64,000 nucleotides of DNA from Monodelphis domestica (Eukaryota > Chordata > Mammalia > Didelphimorphia > Didelphidae): positions 197,663,959 to 197,727,958 of the forward strand of contig NC_077234.1 in NCBI RefSeq assembly GCF_027887165.1, given 5' to 3'. Of the stretch, positions 46,393 through 58,159 are shown piece by piece. Below the pieces are notes generated by a model, which had not been told where the DNA came from, made no database searches, and saw only the letters and a program-made list of their open reading frames with translations. Each line of letters opens with the position of its first letter. The stretch's first letter is position 1. The position numbers were made by a program, and so were the translations under genes.

Positions 46393-47300
46393 TTCTTTAA
46401 AAATTCTTTATTTTAATATTAACACCAAACAAAAGAGTGTTATGATACACAAAGAACACCAAAAGAGGATTCTATATGAAACCACAAATCTCCATTTCAA
46501 CCACACTTTTTTAAAAGTATCTAATAAATTATACATGTTATTTTCAAAGCTGTCCTGTTTGTGCTTCATTCTAAACTACCTTTTGTTCTTTTCTAAGCAG
46601 TAAAAAAAAAATTAAAAGATAATTTTTTTTAAAGTTACAATGACCTTCTTTTGGGGGCATTAATGTTGCAAACCTCCTGCCTCAATTAAAAAGCTAGCGA
46701 AAGAACGAAAACAAACCAGAACTCTTTGAAACAAATAAACAGTCAAGGGAAATAAATCCACATTGGCTATATGAAAAACTGTTTCAACACTTTATGTCAA
46801 GAGTTGGGGAATGCTTTCTCACAGATCCTCTGGAGTCATGGTTGATTGTTACAGTAATCAGAATTCTTCTCTTGGCTCTGTTGTTTCACTTTTCATTTTA
46901 CACTACATAAGTAAGAGTCTCTGAAATAATCTTTCCATTCCCAACAGTATGGTAACACTCCATTGCATTTGTTTTTGGTCAGTCATTTTTTTCAGCCTTA
47001 TTCTACTCTTCATAATCCTATTTGGTGTCTTCTTGGCAGAAATACTAGAGGTTCACCATTTCCTTCTCTACCTCAATTTACAGATGAGGAAACTAAGGCA
47101 AACAGGGTTAAGTTACTTATCCAGTGTCACACAGCTACTAACTATCTGAAGTCACATTTGAACTCAGGAAGATGTCTTCCTGATTCCACCCCAGTGCTCT
47201 AACCACTGTGCAATTCTTGCATTGCATTTAGATACAATAATTTGCTCAGTCACTTCCCAATTGTCCCAGTCTTCGGAGAGAACCAAGGACTCCAAAATAG
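46393..47300 (-). mobile_element. LINE-1 3' UTR, antisense, split by a SINE
   Basis: TTACAGTAATCAGAATTCTT and GGCTCTGTTGTTTCACTTTT before, and CAATAATTTGCTCAGTCACT with TCCCAATTG after, the SINE at 46971-47219, in marsupial L1 3' UTR order. Confidence 0.55.
46971..47219 (-). mobile_element. BovB/RTE-tailed SINE, antisense, exact TSD
   Basis: GGTCAGTCATTTTTTTCAGC, CAATTTACAGATGAGGAAAC, CAGTGTCACACAGCTACTAA, CTCTAACCACTGTGCA. Exact 10-bp duplication CATTGCATTT at 46961-46970 and 47220-47229. Confidence 0.92.
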
Positions 47301-47877
47301 AGTGTGGCATGAAACCAACCATTGTGTAATGAATCAAAGTGGGAAGAAGGATCACATTCCACTCCCTCTTAATAGCCAATCGATTGTGAGGCTTATCTCC
47401 AACACTACAACATACCTTTATCCTCTACACTCCATGCACTCCCTCCATTGGAGTCAGGGAATCAGCACCCCTCCCACCCCGAGGCAGTCAGAGCTTCACT
47501 TCAATGACAGCACCTGCACAGGGAAAATGCTATTCTCTCTCAGATCACTTTTCATCTGCTTCCTATTCGTTTAGCAAGGGATAGGATTAGTTGCAATAAA
47601 TTCTAGTGGTTTCTTATTGACTAAAACAAAATATCACCTCACCTTTATTTCATCCTTTCAAAATCTCTATTATTATGTGAACTTTATAATATATATGATA
47701 TGCATAACAGTATATGCATATAATTTTAAAATGTTAGAATATACATATTAGGAATGTGACCTTAATTTTTTATGAGAATTTGTGATCAAAAGTGATTATG
47801 ACAACTGATATAGTTCAACTCCTTAGTTTACAAATGAGAAAATGGGGCCCTAGTGGGGTTAAGTGACTTAGTCCACT

Positions 47878-48420
47878 TTAGTGCTGGGGAAAAAAAGAAG
47901 GTAAGAGAAAATCCCTGCCCTGAAAGAATTTACAATCTAAAAGGGGAGACAACTTAGAAATTTATATATGCAAAACAATCTATGTAGGATAAGTAGGAAA
48001 TAATTAAAAGAGTGACAGTACTGGAATGGAGGAAGGAGAGCATTCTATCTATGGGGAGGAGCCAGAAAAAAAAGTTTAGTGCCCAGAGGTGGAGAATCTT
48101 GTTCATGGAACAGCCATGAGACCACTGTCACTGGATTGAAGAGCATGTGTTGGGAAATAAGACTGGAAAGGTGTTGGGGGTGAAAGTAGATTACAAAAGG
48201 CTTTGAATGGCAACTAGAGCAATTGATATTTGATCCATGAGGCAACTGAGACTACTGGAGTTTAGTGAGTAGGAAGGTAGGGAGGATGACATGATTCAAC
48301 TTGTAATTTAGAAAAATCATTTGTGTGGCTGATACAAATAACTTCTTCATTGGTGGAGCTTGAATGGGGGGGCTTAAAATAGGTAATTATAGGTAGGCTT
48401 ATATAAAGAGGAAAGGGCAT
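47878..48420 (+). repeat. Ancient dispersed repeat, copy I
   Basis: CCCTGCCCTGAAAGAATTTA, CTAAAAGGGGAGACAACTTA, GAGAGCATTCTATCTATGGG and AGGCTTTGAATGGCAACTAG. Its end repeats blocks found again at 48660-48780, so it is a separate insertion from copy II. Confidence 0.6.
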
Positions 48421-48569
48421 TCCAAATCAGAGGATATTCAAGTGGATTGAAAAGGAATGACAGAATGTCTGAAATTTTTCATAACCTTTCTCATTTCAAT
48501 AGCTACTTCTAAAATGAGTTTGTAATCTTTTGCTGTATTAGGACCCCCTTTGGCAGTCTGGTGTGTCAT

Positions 48570-48655
48570 GGAACTTACTTCAAAATATTTGGGTTTCTTT
48601 GTAATCAAAAATGTTACTTAACGTTTCAAAACCTTATTCTGAGAAGGGGTTCACA
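48570..48655 (-). mobile_element. DNA-transposon fragment (family of 7592-7746)
   Basis: TTGGGTTTCTTTGTAATCAA and CTTATTCTGAGAAGGGGTTC lie between ancient-repeat copies I and II; orientation uncertain. Confidence 0.4.
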
Positions 48656-50323
48656 GGATTTTGTATTTGATGCTGGAGGTGACTGGGAGCCAGTAGAGTT
48701 TATTGAAAGAGGGATGGGGAGGTGGGTACCATGATAGGACTTATGCTTTTTTAAAAATGACTTTGGCAGTTGACCAAAGGTTGGATTGGAGAGACTTAAG
48801 AAGGCACTCATAAGCATGCTACTGCAATAGTCCATGTGTGAGGTGATGAAGGCCTACACCAGTGATGGTAGTGTCTGAAGAGGGAAAGGGGTATATTCAA
48901 GAGATGTTTTAAAGACCAAGACAATGGATTGGAAATGGGTAGTGAGATAGTGAGGAGTCCTAGAGGATTAGGAGGAACGTTGCCCTAACCAAGTAAAGGG
49001 GAAGTTTGGAAGAAGGGAAGATTTAGGGGGAAAGATAATGAGCATAGTTTTGGACGTATTAAATTTAAGATGTCTACTAGATATCCAGTTTGAGATGAAA
49101 GGCAGCTGGAGAATTAAGGCAGGTTAGTAGATGTGCGAATTAATTACGCATATAGTAGATTAAAAACATGGGAACTGATGAGATCACCAAGTGAAGTAAT
49201 ATAAAATAGAAGAGGGACCCAGGCCAAAAACATGCTGGGAGACCTATGGTTAAAGGGCATAACCTGGATAAAGATCCAAAGGAAACTGAGGAACACTAGG
49301 AGCAGTGGCCCAAAAACCTAAAGAAAAGGCAAGAAAAATCATCCACAGGGTCAAAGACTACAGAGAAGTCAAAAAAAGAATGATTGGAGAAAAAAACCTG
49401 TTGAATATGGCAATTAGAACATAAGTAACCGAAAGAGCTATGTTGGTGGAATGATGAGGTCAGAAATTGGATTTTAAGAGATTATGAGGAAGTAGAGAAA
49501 GTGGAGGCACTTATGGAGTTTATCCACAAAAGATAGGAGAAATATAGGGACCATGAGATTGGAAGGATCAAGTGAGGGTTTTTTTGAGAATATTTGTAGA
49601 AGGAAAAAGTCAGTAGAAAGATTTGAAGCTAAGCAAGAAGGAATAAATAAGGGAGCAATTTTGTGAAGGATATGGGATGCAATGGAATTATTTGTGCAGA
49701 AAGATGGTCTTGAGGCAAGGTCCTCAGCTGAGTAGATGGAGAGAGAGGGAGGCATTGAAGCTTTGCGGAGGGATGAAAGTTTGAAAGAGCCACTATGGAG
49801 AGTGGGATAGTGAGTTGATAAGGCAAATATAGAAGTATCACCTAGCAGCAGCGAGTGCTCACTTGAGATTGTGGAACATAAATAGAAAATCAAGTCAAAA
49901 ACAGTTAGGCAATTCTTTACCTTTGTTCAATAGCACAAAGGCAGCAGATGATAAGAATATCAGGTTGAAGCTTGGCAGGCAGCAATTGGTGATGTGAGGT
50001 GAGGGTTTCAAGAGGACCATGCATACTAGAATGGATTTACCAAGGAGTCAAGATGGGGGAAAGCTAGTGCAATTATGATAGCCTGGGGAAAAAACGGAAA
50101 GATCCAGAAACTGGAGGTCACAGTGTAGATGAAGAGTAGTATTTGGTAAGGGAAGGCAGGTGAGGTGGAAAAGCCAATATGGTGGTCAGATACGGGGATT
50201 TCTAAATTCTTCAGTATGGAGGTGGTACCTTTGTGGGTGACAGTCAAATCACAAGTATGCCTTTTTGTGTGTGGCCAAGGTAGGGTGGAGAAGGACCTAG
50301 GAAGTGCGTAAGTTGAAGAACTA
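48656..50323 (+). repeat. Ancient dispersed repeat, copy II (long)
   Basis: Continuous 1.7-kb copy: ACTGCAATAGTCCATGTGTG, AAAGATAATGAGCATAGTTT, GAACTGATGAGATCACCAAG, TGGAATGATGAGGTCAGAAA and TACCTTTGTGGGTGACAGTC. Non-coding; class unresolved (mammal-wide in my memory). Confidence 0.65.
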
Positions 50324-50334
50324 AATGGTTAGTA

Positions 50335-50918
50335 GGGGTTTTTTTTTTAATTTACTTTTTGTTTTGTTTTAAGGTATTTTTCCAAGGTTACATGATTCAT
50401 GTTCTTTCCCTCCCCTTTTCCTTCCCCCTTTCCAGAGCTGACAATTAACTGGGTTATGCATGAATTATTACTCAATACCTATTTCCATATTACTCATTTT
50501 TGTAATAGTCTTTTAAAAACCAAAACCCCAAATCCTATACTCATATAAACTAGTGAAAAATCATATGCATTTCTTCTGCATTTCTACTCCCACAGTCCTC
50601 TCGTTGTGTATAGTATTCTCTCTCATTAGTCCCTCAGGATTGTCCTGGATCATTGCATTGCTATTAGAAGGAAAGTCGATTACATATTATCATCCCATAA
50701 TATTTCAGTCTCTGTGTATGTTTCTGCTCATTTCACTCCAGATCAGTTGGTAGAGCTCTTTCCAACTCATATGGAAATCAAGCAGTTTACTGTTCCTTAT
50801 AGCAATTCCCCAATCAAGGGAGACCCCCCTTATTTCCCAATTTTTTGCCACCACAAAGAGTGCAGCTATGAATATTCTTGTACAAACATTTTTCACTATT
50901 ATCTCTTTGGGGTACAAG
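50335..50918 (-). mobile_element. LINE-1, 5'-truncated 3' UTR, with 11-bp TSD
   Basis: Poly-T (50339-50349) then AAGGTATTTTTCCAAGGTTA, CCTCAGGATTGTCCTGGATC, TGTTTCTGCTCATTTCACTC, TTTGCCACCACAAAGAGTGC and ATCTCTTTGGGGTACAAG: antisense marsupial L1 3' UTR. Exact duplication AATGGTTAGTA at 50324-50334 and 50919-50929. Confidence 0.95.
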
Positions 50919-50929
50919 AATGGTTAGTA

Positions 50930-51800
50930 TTTAAGGGAGAATAAATGTTTAATTCTTTGACCTTTAATATAACAGAAATAAAGAAGAATAAGGATTGGAA
51001 AAAAAAGAAGTTGAACTTGGCAATTAGAACACTGGTAACTGAAAGCTGTTTCGGTGAAATGAGGAGGCCAGAAGCTGGCTTATAGACATTATGAGAAAGT
51101 AGAAAAAGTGGAGGCATTTATGGATGGCCTCCTCAAAGAGAAGGCTTATCCACAAAAGGCAAGAGAAATAAAGGACCAGAGTAAGGATCAAGTGAGGGCT
51201 TTTTAAGAATATTTGCAGAAGTAGGGAAGAAGCCAATAGACAGAAAGAATGAAGTAAGAGTGAGGAATGTCCTTTAATATGAAGACAGGATTTGGGGAGG
51301 GAAAGATTAAGCCAGGCAAACTCGTTGAAGAAGGGAAGGTCGGATGGGCTGACAGTCTGGAGACAAGAGCTACCAGGATTTTGATAATGGGGGTGGAATG
51401 CCTGGACCTCAAAGGAGAGGTTATTGAAGGATGGAAGTGGTTGGAGAATCAAGAAATGGCAACGTGGATTAAGGAGCATTCTAAATCTCCTCATATCAGT
51501 GAGCTAAGGAGAAAAAGTGGAAGTACACAGAGTAATGGAAAAGGGTAGCTTGGAGGCTGTCACTAGGGAGAGGATCCAGGCTTCAGTGATTGCTACAAGG
51601 CAGAAAGGGTGAGAGGAAAAGATTTTGAGTTGAAAGCAGGATTGTGGTATGGTCAGGTATTCCATGGGGCACAGTGGAAGGGGTAGGTAGTATTTGGTTG
51701 AGTCTTTGGTGTGGGAGGGTTGAAGGGGGAAGAGGACGAGGAATGGGGTTTGGATGACTATCTACAGGGGCTCAGAGTTCATAATCACTAGCAATGTATA
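50930..51800 (+). repeat. Ancient dispersed repeat, second run of the same blocks
   Basis: GGCAATTAGAACACTGGTAA, GAGGAGGCCAGAAGCTGGCT and AGGATCAAGTGAGGGCTTTT repeat blocks already present at 49409-49585, so this is either another copy or an internal duplication. Confidence 0.55.
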
Positions 51801-52620
51801 GGATTATGACCAGGGGCAAATCTTTACATCACTGAGCAGAAGGCACCAAGCCTCTTCCCAGAGGAGGCTGAGGACCAAGCAGGAAATACCTCGGCACAGG
51901 ATGGAAAGCGAGGTCCATAGTCTGACAGGAGATTGTTAGCCTTTTTCTCTTCCCTCTGCAAGTCAAGAGAGAAGTCTGGAGGGGGAGGTCACTTCTCTTG
52001 GAACCTGGAGGCTCTCCTCGTTGTAGAAGGTGGGAGATCAGACTGGCAAGTAAAGCGGGAGGTGGAAGTTTACATGCATTGGCTCAGATGGAAGTCAAAT
52101 CTAGCCCCTTGTCACCTTTCAGTAGGCTGGGCAGTAGTTGTTACAATTATACTGATAAGAAGAAGGTTGCCTCTCCTCACCTAAGACTGGAGATCAGGCT
52201 AGTGTAGCTAGTAGTAGTTCTCCCCACAGAGAAGACGGATGTAGGCTGGCACTGATACAAGTCTAGTCATTTTCCCATACACCCTTCCCAGCCTTCACTC
52301 CCTTCCCTCACCAGTAGCAAAAAAAGAAAAATGATTGTGCAAAATCTACTAGTACAGCAGTATCAGCATCCCATATTCAGTACTCATAGCCATCTGACCT
52401 CCAGATTCAATACTGATGATTGAATTTCTTCCGAGTTCATTCATCTTTTTGTGTTTCTGTTTATTATAACATTTAAAAAATCAAGCTTTTTGACAGTTGT
52501 GATCATTTCATTCATTATATTTGCTCTTCAATGCCTAGAACAATACCTGGTACATAGCCAGCAATTAAAAAATGTTTATTAGCTCCCTACCTTTAGCTGA
52601 CTTCAAGATAAGAGTGTTTA
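51801..52620. other. No feature recognised
   Basis: Open frames at 51933-52207 on the plus strand are incidental; no family match. Confidence 0.4.
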
Positions 52621-52626
52621 ATTCAG

Positions 52627-52818
52627 GGGCAGCTGGGTGGCTCACTAGATTGAGAGCCAGTCCTAGAGACAGGAGGTCCTGGGTTCAAGACTAACCTCAA
52701 ACTTCCTAGCTGTGTGACCCTGAGCAAGTCACTTAACTTCCACTGCCTAAACCTTACCACTCGTCTAACTTGAAACCAAACACAGCATTGGATCAAAGAC
52801 AGAAGGTAAAGGTTTTAA
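52627..52818 (+). mobile_element. SINE (WSINE/SINE1 type)
   Basis: GGGGCAGCTGGGTGGCTCAC, GGTCCTGGGTTCAAGACTAA, TGTGTGACCCTGAGCAAGTC. Likely duplication GTGTTTAAT (52614-52622) and GTGCTTAAT downstream with one change. Confidence 0.9.
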
Positions 52819-53009
52819 AATAAAATGTGCTTAATGAACTTACAAAAGTAAATGTTTTGAAAATTCTATAACAACATTTGGGATAACATGTTCTTTCCAA
52901 CCCCCCCCCCCCAAATGTAGCCCTCTTCAAACTTTCCCTATTTCTAGCAAAAGCATCACCATTCTTCCAATCACCCAGGTTTATAACCTTGGCATATCCT
53001 TCACTCTTC

Positions 53010-53760
53010 CATACCCCACATATCCAATCAGCTGACAAATTTCATTATTTCTGCTTAGCAATAACCCTTTGTCAAACTCCCCTCTATGCACGTGGTCACC
53101 ATCTTTGTTCAAGCACAGATCAACTGTTCTCTAAACTGCAACTTTCCTCTAAACTGCAACTGTCCTAAATTGGTTTCCTTGATTCCTCTCTCCCCAGCAA
53201 TCCATCCTACCCAGATGCCAATATCTTTCTCATGAGCAGACTTAGCCATTTCATTCAATACAGCCCAGCGGTTACCTATTGCTTCTAGGTCTAGAGCAAA
53301 AGATAAAACTCTTTCTGACTTTTAAGCCCTTCACAACCTGCCACAACTTTATGGTTTCATTGGCCATTACTTATGCTCTAGTAATCTGTAATCCAGACCA
53401 AGTGGCCATCTTCCTGCTCTTCACAAATGACACTCCATTGCCCTTTGCCATGTCACTGCACTGGTCATTCCCATGAGTGGAATGCACTCCTTCAACCTCA
53501 GGTCACAGAATCCCTTCCCTCTCCTTGAAGTTGTAGCTTAAGAGCAACTTCTCCATGAAGCTTTTCCTGATCTTCTTTCCTCCCTCAATTTAGTTCCTTT
53601 CTAACCACCTTCTATTTATTATCTTTATTTCAATATATATATATATATATATATATGTTGTCTCCTCCATAGAATGTAAGCTCTACACAAAGAGAGGTTT
53701 CATTCCAGCAATTAACACAGTGCCTGGCACACAATAGCTAATATATATTTTTATAACTTC
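53010..53760 (+). mobile_element. L2 LINE 3' region
   Basis: CCCTTCACAACCTGCCACAA, AATGACACTCCATTGCCCTT, GTGGAATGCACTCCTTCAAC, GAATGTAAGCTCTACACAAA and CAGTGCCTGGCACACAATAG in L2 order. An (AT)n run is inside (53633-53656). Confidence 0.75.
53633..53656. repeat. (AT)n microsatellite
   Basis: Twelve uninterrupted AT units. Confidence 0.95.
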
Positions 53761-53767
53761 TGTTGAC

Positions 53768-54020
53768 TGCTTGGTGGTGCAGTGGAAAAGAATGCAGGAT
53801 GTAGTCAGGAAGTCTCATCTTCATGAGTTCAGATCTGGCCTCAGCCACTTACAAGTTGTATAACATTGGGCAAGTCACTTAACTGTCTGCTTCACTTCTT
53901 TACCTGTAAATTATCTGGAGATGGAAATGGCAAACCATTCTAGTATCTTTGCCAAGAAAACCCCAAATCTAGTCATGAATTCTCAAACACTACTGAAATG
54001 ATTGAACAACTACAAATGTT
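53768..54020 (+). mobile_element. BovB/RTE-tailed SINE
   Basis: CTTGGTGGTGCAGTGGAAAA, GAGTTCAGATCTGGCCTCAG, TTGGGCAAGTCACTTAACTG, GTATCTTTGCCAAGAAAACC, and an ACTGAAATGATTGAACAACT end. Confidence 0.85.
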
Positions 54021-54649
54021 GATAATCTGAAAAAAACTGGAAGCACCCAAAATCAGACTTGGCAAATCAATCTACAAAGCAACAGAACCAACTTCTTTGA
54101 ATATCCCTTAACAAACTGTTATACATGTTCTAAAGCAATTAATGAAAGAAAAATGGGGATAAATAAAAAGCATGAGAAAAAATCACTTCAGAACACACCA
54201 ATTCTCAGATTGATCTTAATTGACACAAATATTATAGAATTTTTACCAAAATGGGACTTGAAAAAAATTCATTCCTTTATCAAAAAATGAGTCAACAACT
54301 TTTTTTCCTTGAATGAAAAAAAGGGCTGCATAACAGGTCAACAAGAACTCTTGACAGTTCTTTAAGAAAGAAAGATTCTACTTATGAGGCACGGTGCCTA
54401 TTCCTTGGGTAAAGTCATGCAGGAAACAGGTATGCACAAAGTGAGATGATGTCTAACCTTCCACCCTGTTACTAATGGAAGGTGGGCTATAATTCTCTCC
54501 AACCACTCTCGGGGATCCAGCCAAACAGGCACCATAATGAATCTTGCTTGTTATAGGGGAAAATGGGGATCCTTGCCAATAAAGAAAATATTTCCAACCT
54601 CCGTCCTTTTCTCCATCTAGGGAATCAGAAAAAAAAATATTTCAAACAT
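54021..54649. other. No feature recognised
   Basis: AT-rich flank downstream of the possible end of MAP4K4; no repeat or coding signal recognised. Confidence 0.4.
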
Positions 54650-55734
54650 ATTCCACATAAAATAGGTGTCATTTTGACTTTATTTAAGGAAAAATGGGGG
54701 TTCAGGGTGGGAAGAAACAACAGTAATTTGTATAATACACAGAAGACAAGTTAGATAGCACTGCAAAAAAAGGAAAAAAAAAAAGAGGCTGAATGTTTGT
54801 TACCAGTCTGTTATGCAGCTCTATGATTAGTAACTTTAACACAGTTTGTCATTTGCGTTACTGTTTAGCAACTTTTATTCTCAGCAGAAGTCTGGGTTAT
54901 AAATCATCAAAAAAAGTATACCACTACTATAATGAAAAACTAATAACCCACCAAAAAAATCACTTTCAAATAAACCATAAATAAGTGATGCACATTAATG
55001 TAACAAACTACTTTTGTAAACATCTTCTCCAACATAGCGCATGTGCATAAAGTAAAAATAAAAACACTGCGGTCTTACAGTTAGGGGTTACTCTGACGTA
55101 AAAGATACACAACATTATTATTTATTAAAGCTTTGCCTAAACCTAGTAGCATGTTTTTGTCACTGGTTTCTTTTTGTTTTTTGCTTCCAAAAGCATCACT
55201 GTCAGAGTTCATGGTTTCATATGCAATGACTTCTTCATAATACTGTTGGTATTTGTAATTTTGCCACCTTGGCACATCTGTGGATGGAGTCACAACTGAC
55301 TCTGTGGAATGGAAAAGGAATCCCTTTCTAAAATAATTTGCATTTTCAATAGCCCACAATGTTTTATGGGAGAAATGCAATGGATCATTCATAAGAGTAC
55401 TTCTTAACCTGGAAGTCTTGGAATTTTTTTAGTTAAATATTTTTGTGGTAATATTTCAATACAGTTGGTTTCTTTTGTCATCATAGTTTTATCATTTTTG
55501 TCTAATTCTGAGCAACATCCAAGTAGATTCCAATATAAATTGAAAACACCCAATACATTTCACACAAAACAGTATTTATTCATATTAACTACAATCAAAT
55601 ATTAGCCCCAAAGTACAGACCACAACACATGATATTTCAAGTCTGTGGATAAGGTAAGGAAATGATGCCAAGTTCTTCTGCTACATCATTTTTTTTTCTT
55701 ACTGGAATTAACTGTTTATACTATCATTTTTTTT
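54650..55734 (-). other. Possible extended MAP4K4 3' UTR or 3' flank
   Basis: Further AATAAA motifs in mRNA sense lie at 54874-54879 and 54679-54684. An 8-mer match to the miR-30 seed site (TGTTTACA) lies at 55015-55022, and a 7-mer miR-141/200a seed site (CAGTGTT) at 55073-55079. A decayed DNA-transposon fragment occupies about 55393-55500. A 103-residue open frame (55081-55392, minus) is present but I recognise no family in it. Whether this stretch is transcribed with MAP4K4 is not decided by the sequence. Confidence 0.35.
55393..55500. mobile_element. DNA-transposon half (family of 7592-7746)
   Basis: GAGTACTTCTTAACCTGGAA, TTTCAATACAGTTGGTTTCT and TTTGTCATCATAG match the 5' half of the family. 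Confidence 0.45.
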
Positions 55735-55749
55735 TCTTCTAAAGAAAAC

Positions 55750-55755
55750 TTTATT
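55750..55755 (-). promoter_or_regulatory. Poly(A) signal AATAAA, distal candidate
   Basis: TTTATT on the plus strand, in the context TGAATAAAGTTTTC in mRNA sense, about 2.55 kb after the stop and preceded by a U-rich stretch. It fits a distal 3' end of MAP4K4 near 55735. Confidence 0.5.
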
Positions 55756-56677
55756 CAGTTCAATTTTTAAAAATTCAATAAGTGCAAGGCACCGTTCTGG
55801 GCACTTGTTAGCCAAGGCCATGGGATGAGGTTTCTGCCATAACTAACCAGTGCCCCTAATGTTTTTTTTTTTTTTTATGCTTGTGCTATGCATGGTGGGG
55901 CATATTTCTCTGTAATGAGTTGTCAAGGCAGTCTTGAGCCATCAACATTAGTCTGAAAAATGTATTCTGTTAAGATCATTTTTTATTGTTGCAATGAAAT
56001 CCAGTTTCCAAGAATATTCCTGTTCCGCTCTTAACCTCTCCCTAATTGAAAGTACCTCCCTGACTGAACCACAAATCAATAGGCAAGAAACTACTCCCCT
56101 CAGCCTTGGCCTTCAGTGCTATCCAAAAGTCACACGGCTAGAAACAAAACAGTGAAAATTATATTTTACCCCCAAAACGTAAGGCTTTCTTAATTTTTTT
56201 TTAATTCTCACTGGTCTATTTTTTTGTTATTTTTTTAATTGTTTCTGTAGTTCAAAGGAAAGCCTTTGGCAAAAATGCTGAACTCAAAACAGGGAGTTAG
56301 TTACAGCAGTCAGAGCGGCTGCCAAGGAAGAGAAGGGATAGATTAACCAAACTCTTGGTTTGTAGGTGTGACCGATTGTTAAAACGGTTCTGCAATCTGC
56401 GTCTTGGTAAACAAGTTAAGAAAAATCTCCAGCTGTCGTGCCATCGAAGAAAGCTGACCATGGCAGAAGATGAAGCCTATGGAACACTGAGAACGAAGAG
56501 CTTCGCTTAAGGCGGTTGCCAACAAAGCCCTCCCAGTCCAAGATAAACAAGGTCCAATTCAGATGGCCAAGTCATGACACTGTGCATTGTTAAATCACCA
56601 ACAGATTATAATATACACTCAAAGGTTTCTCAAGTAATGAACATGTAGCCATTAAACAAATTATTCTTCTTAAGACA

Positions 56678-56683
56678 TTTATT
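56678..56683 (-). promoter_or_regulatory. Poly(A) signal AATAAA, proximal candidate
   Basis: TTTATT on the plus strand gives AATAAA in the MAP4K4 mRNA, about 1.6 kb after the stop. The flanking sequence (ACATTTGTAATAAATGTCTT in mRNA sense) is also how I remember the human 3' UTR, which suggests conservation. Use of the site cannot be seen from sequence. Confidence 0.5.
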
Positions 56684-58062
56684 ACAAATGTCCAGAATAC
56701 AGTCATCAAAGTAAAACTGACTGTCTTTTTTTTTTTTTAAAAAAAGAGAGAGAGAAAGAGAAAAGAGAGAGAGAAAAAAAGCCAGGGCTTGGATCTTACA
56801 TCTAAAACACAGGTATATGCTGTTTTATGAATAAGCAGTATTAACTACATTCTTAAAATAGTTTTAGTGCATTGCATTCTTAGAAAAGAAAAACATCGCT
56901 CCCCCCCAAAAAAGTTTCCTACAACATTAACAGTTTATAGAACTAGTCTATTGTTACCTGTCTGCTACTAAACCTCGAATTTAGAAAACTGAAATCTCTC
57001 TGGTTGTAGGCTAAAATCATCCAAATAGTTGCCACTAAAGAGGAACCAGGTAAATGTAACACTTTGCTTTCCCCAAATTTGGTCCGCAAAGTACATTAGT
57101 CAGTGTCATGAAGCCATAAGGATATTCCACTCTCGCCTCCACCTCATATCCATGAAAAATTCTCTTCGCCTGATGAGACTGGCTACACAATAACAGTCAG
57201 ACTTTTCAATCTGGTAGTTTTGGTATTAAGATTAAATTAGACATTAATGTTTTCCTCTAAAAAAAGTATTATCTAATCCACCTCTTATTTTAATGCATTA
57301 AAAACAATGAGGTAGGCAAAAAATAAACATAGGTTGTTTGGAATTTCTTTTTTTCTTCTGCAAGTGCAGACTATGGTAAAACTGTTGTTGCACTTCTAGG
57401 TTTAAACAAAAATTAAACCTTTAACTGAGGCAGTGCTAATACTGTGACACAACCAAGTTATGGCCAAACACAGAATCATTATAGAAAATGAACAAATTTT
57501 TTAAAAAATTGTTTTTAAGTCATCTGCACGTTTTAGGCAAAACCTGGTACACAGAAAAATGACTAAGCTCTTGGCCAGGCCAAAAAAAAAAATCCCAAAG
57601 AAACAAAAACAGGACCCTTTTCCCTGTACCCCCACCCACCCACCCTCTGAAACATCCCCCCTCCCCACAAAAAAGTTATCCTAGCCACTGTGTCTTTCAC
57701 ATTTTATAAATATTAACTTCTTAAACCTGCACCTTCCTCTTTGTCCACATATTGTCACATTACAAAAAAAAAAGAAATGTCAATTAAATACATTGTTAAT
57801 GTTACTATATTAAATCTGCTCTCTGCTTCAGCAAGACTGACTGCCTCCACCCTCTTCTGTCCTACCCTCCAGTCAAACTAACAGCATGTTCAAAGTCTCT
57901 ATCTTTAGACACTTAGAAAACAGAGTCGTTCAAAAACAAGGAATTCTGGAGCTGAAGGAGACACATGTTGCTTTCTAGTGTGATGCCAAATTCCCCACAC
58001 TTATAGCACCTGATGGTTGTATCTGAACAGCACCAGCTGCACGGCAGCCTTGATTGGTTTTT

Positions 58063-58159
58063 GAAAGAGAGAAGAGAAAAAAAGAAAAGAGGAAGAGAAA
58101 AAGAGAGAACAAAGGAAGAAGAGAAAAAAGAGAAGGAAGAAAAGGAAGAGAAAGAGAAC
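58063..58159 (-). other. UC-rich tract in MAP4K4 3' UTR
   Basis: The plus strand is almost pure purine (A and G) for 97 bases, so the mRNA carries a near-continuous pyrimidine tract about 140 nt after the stop codon. Such tracts can bind PTB- or PCBP-type proteins; that role is inference here. Confidence 0.75.

Noticed and set aside
1..54000. Search for exons of the neighbouring IL1R cluster
   Set aside because: In human the IL1R2 side lies downstream of MAP4K4, but no immunoglobulin-like or TIR-domain exon with splice sites was recognised; the region appears intergenic.
55081..55392. 103-codon minus-strand open frame, possible small protein
   Set aside because: No family recognised, and it lies in the candidate extended 3' UTR of MAP4K4 next to a DNA-transposon fragment; kept only as part of the UTR note.
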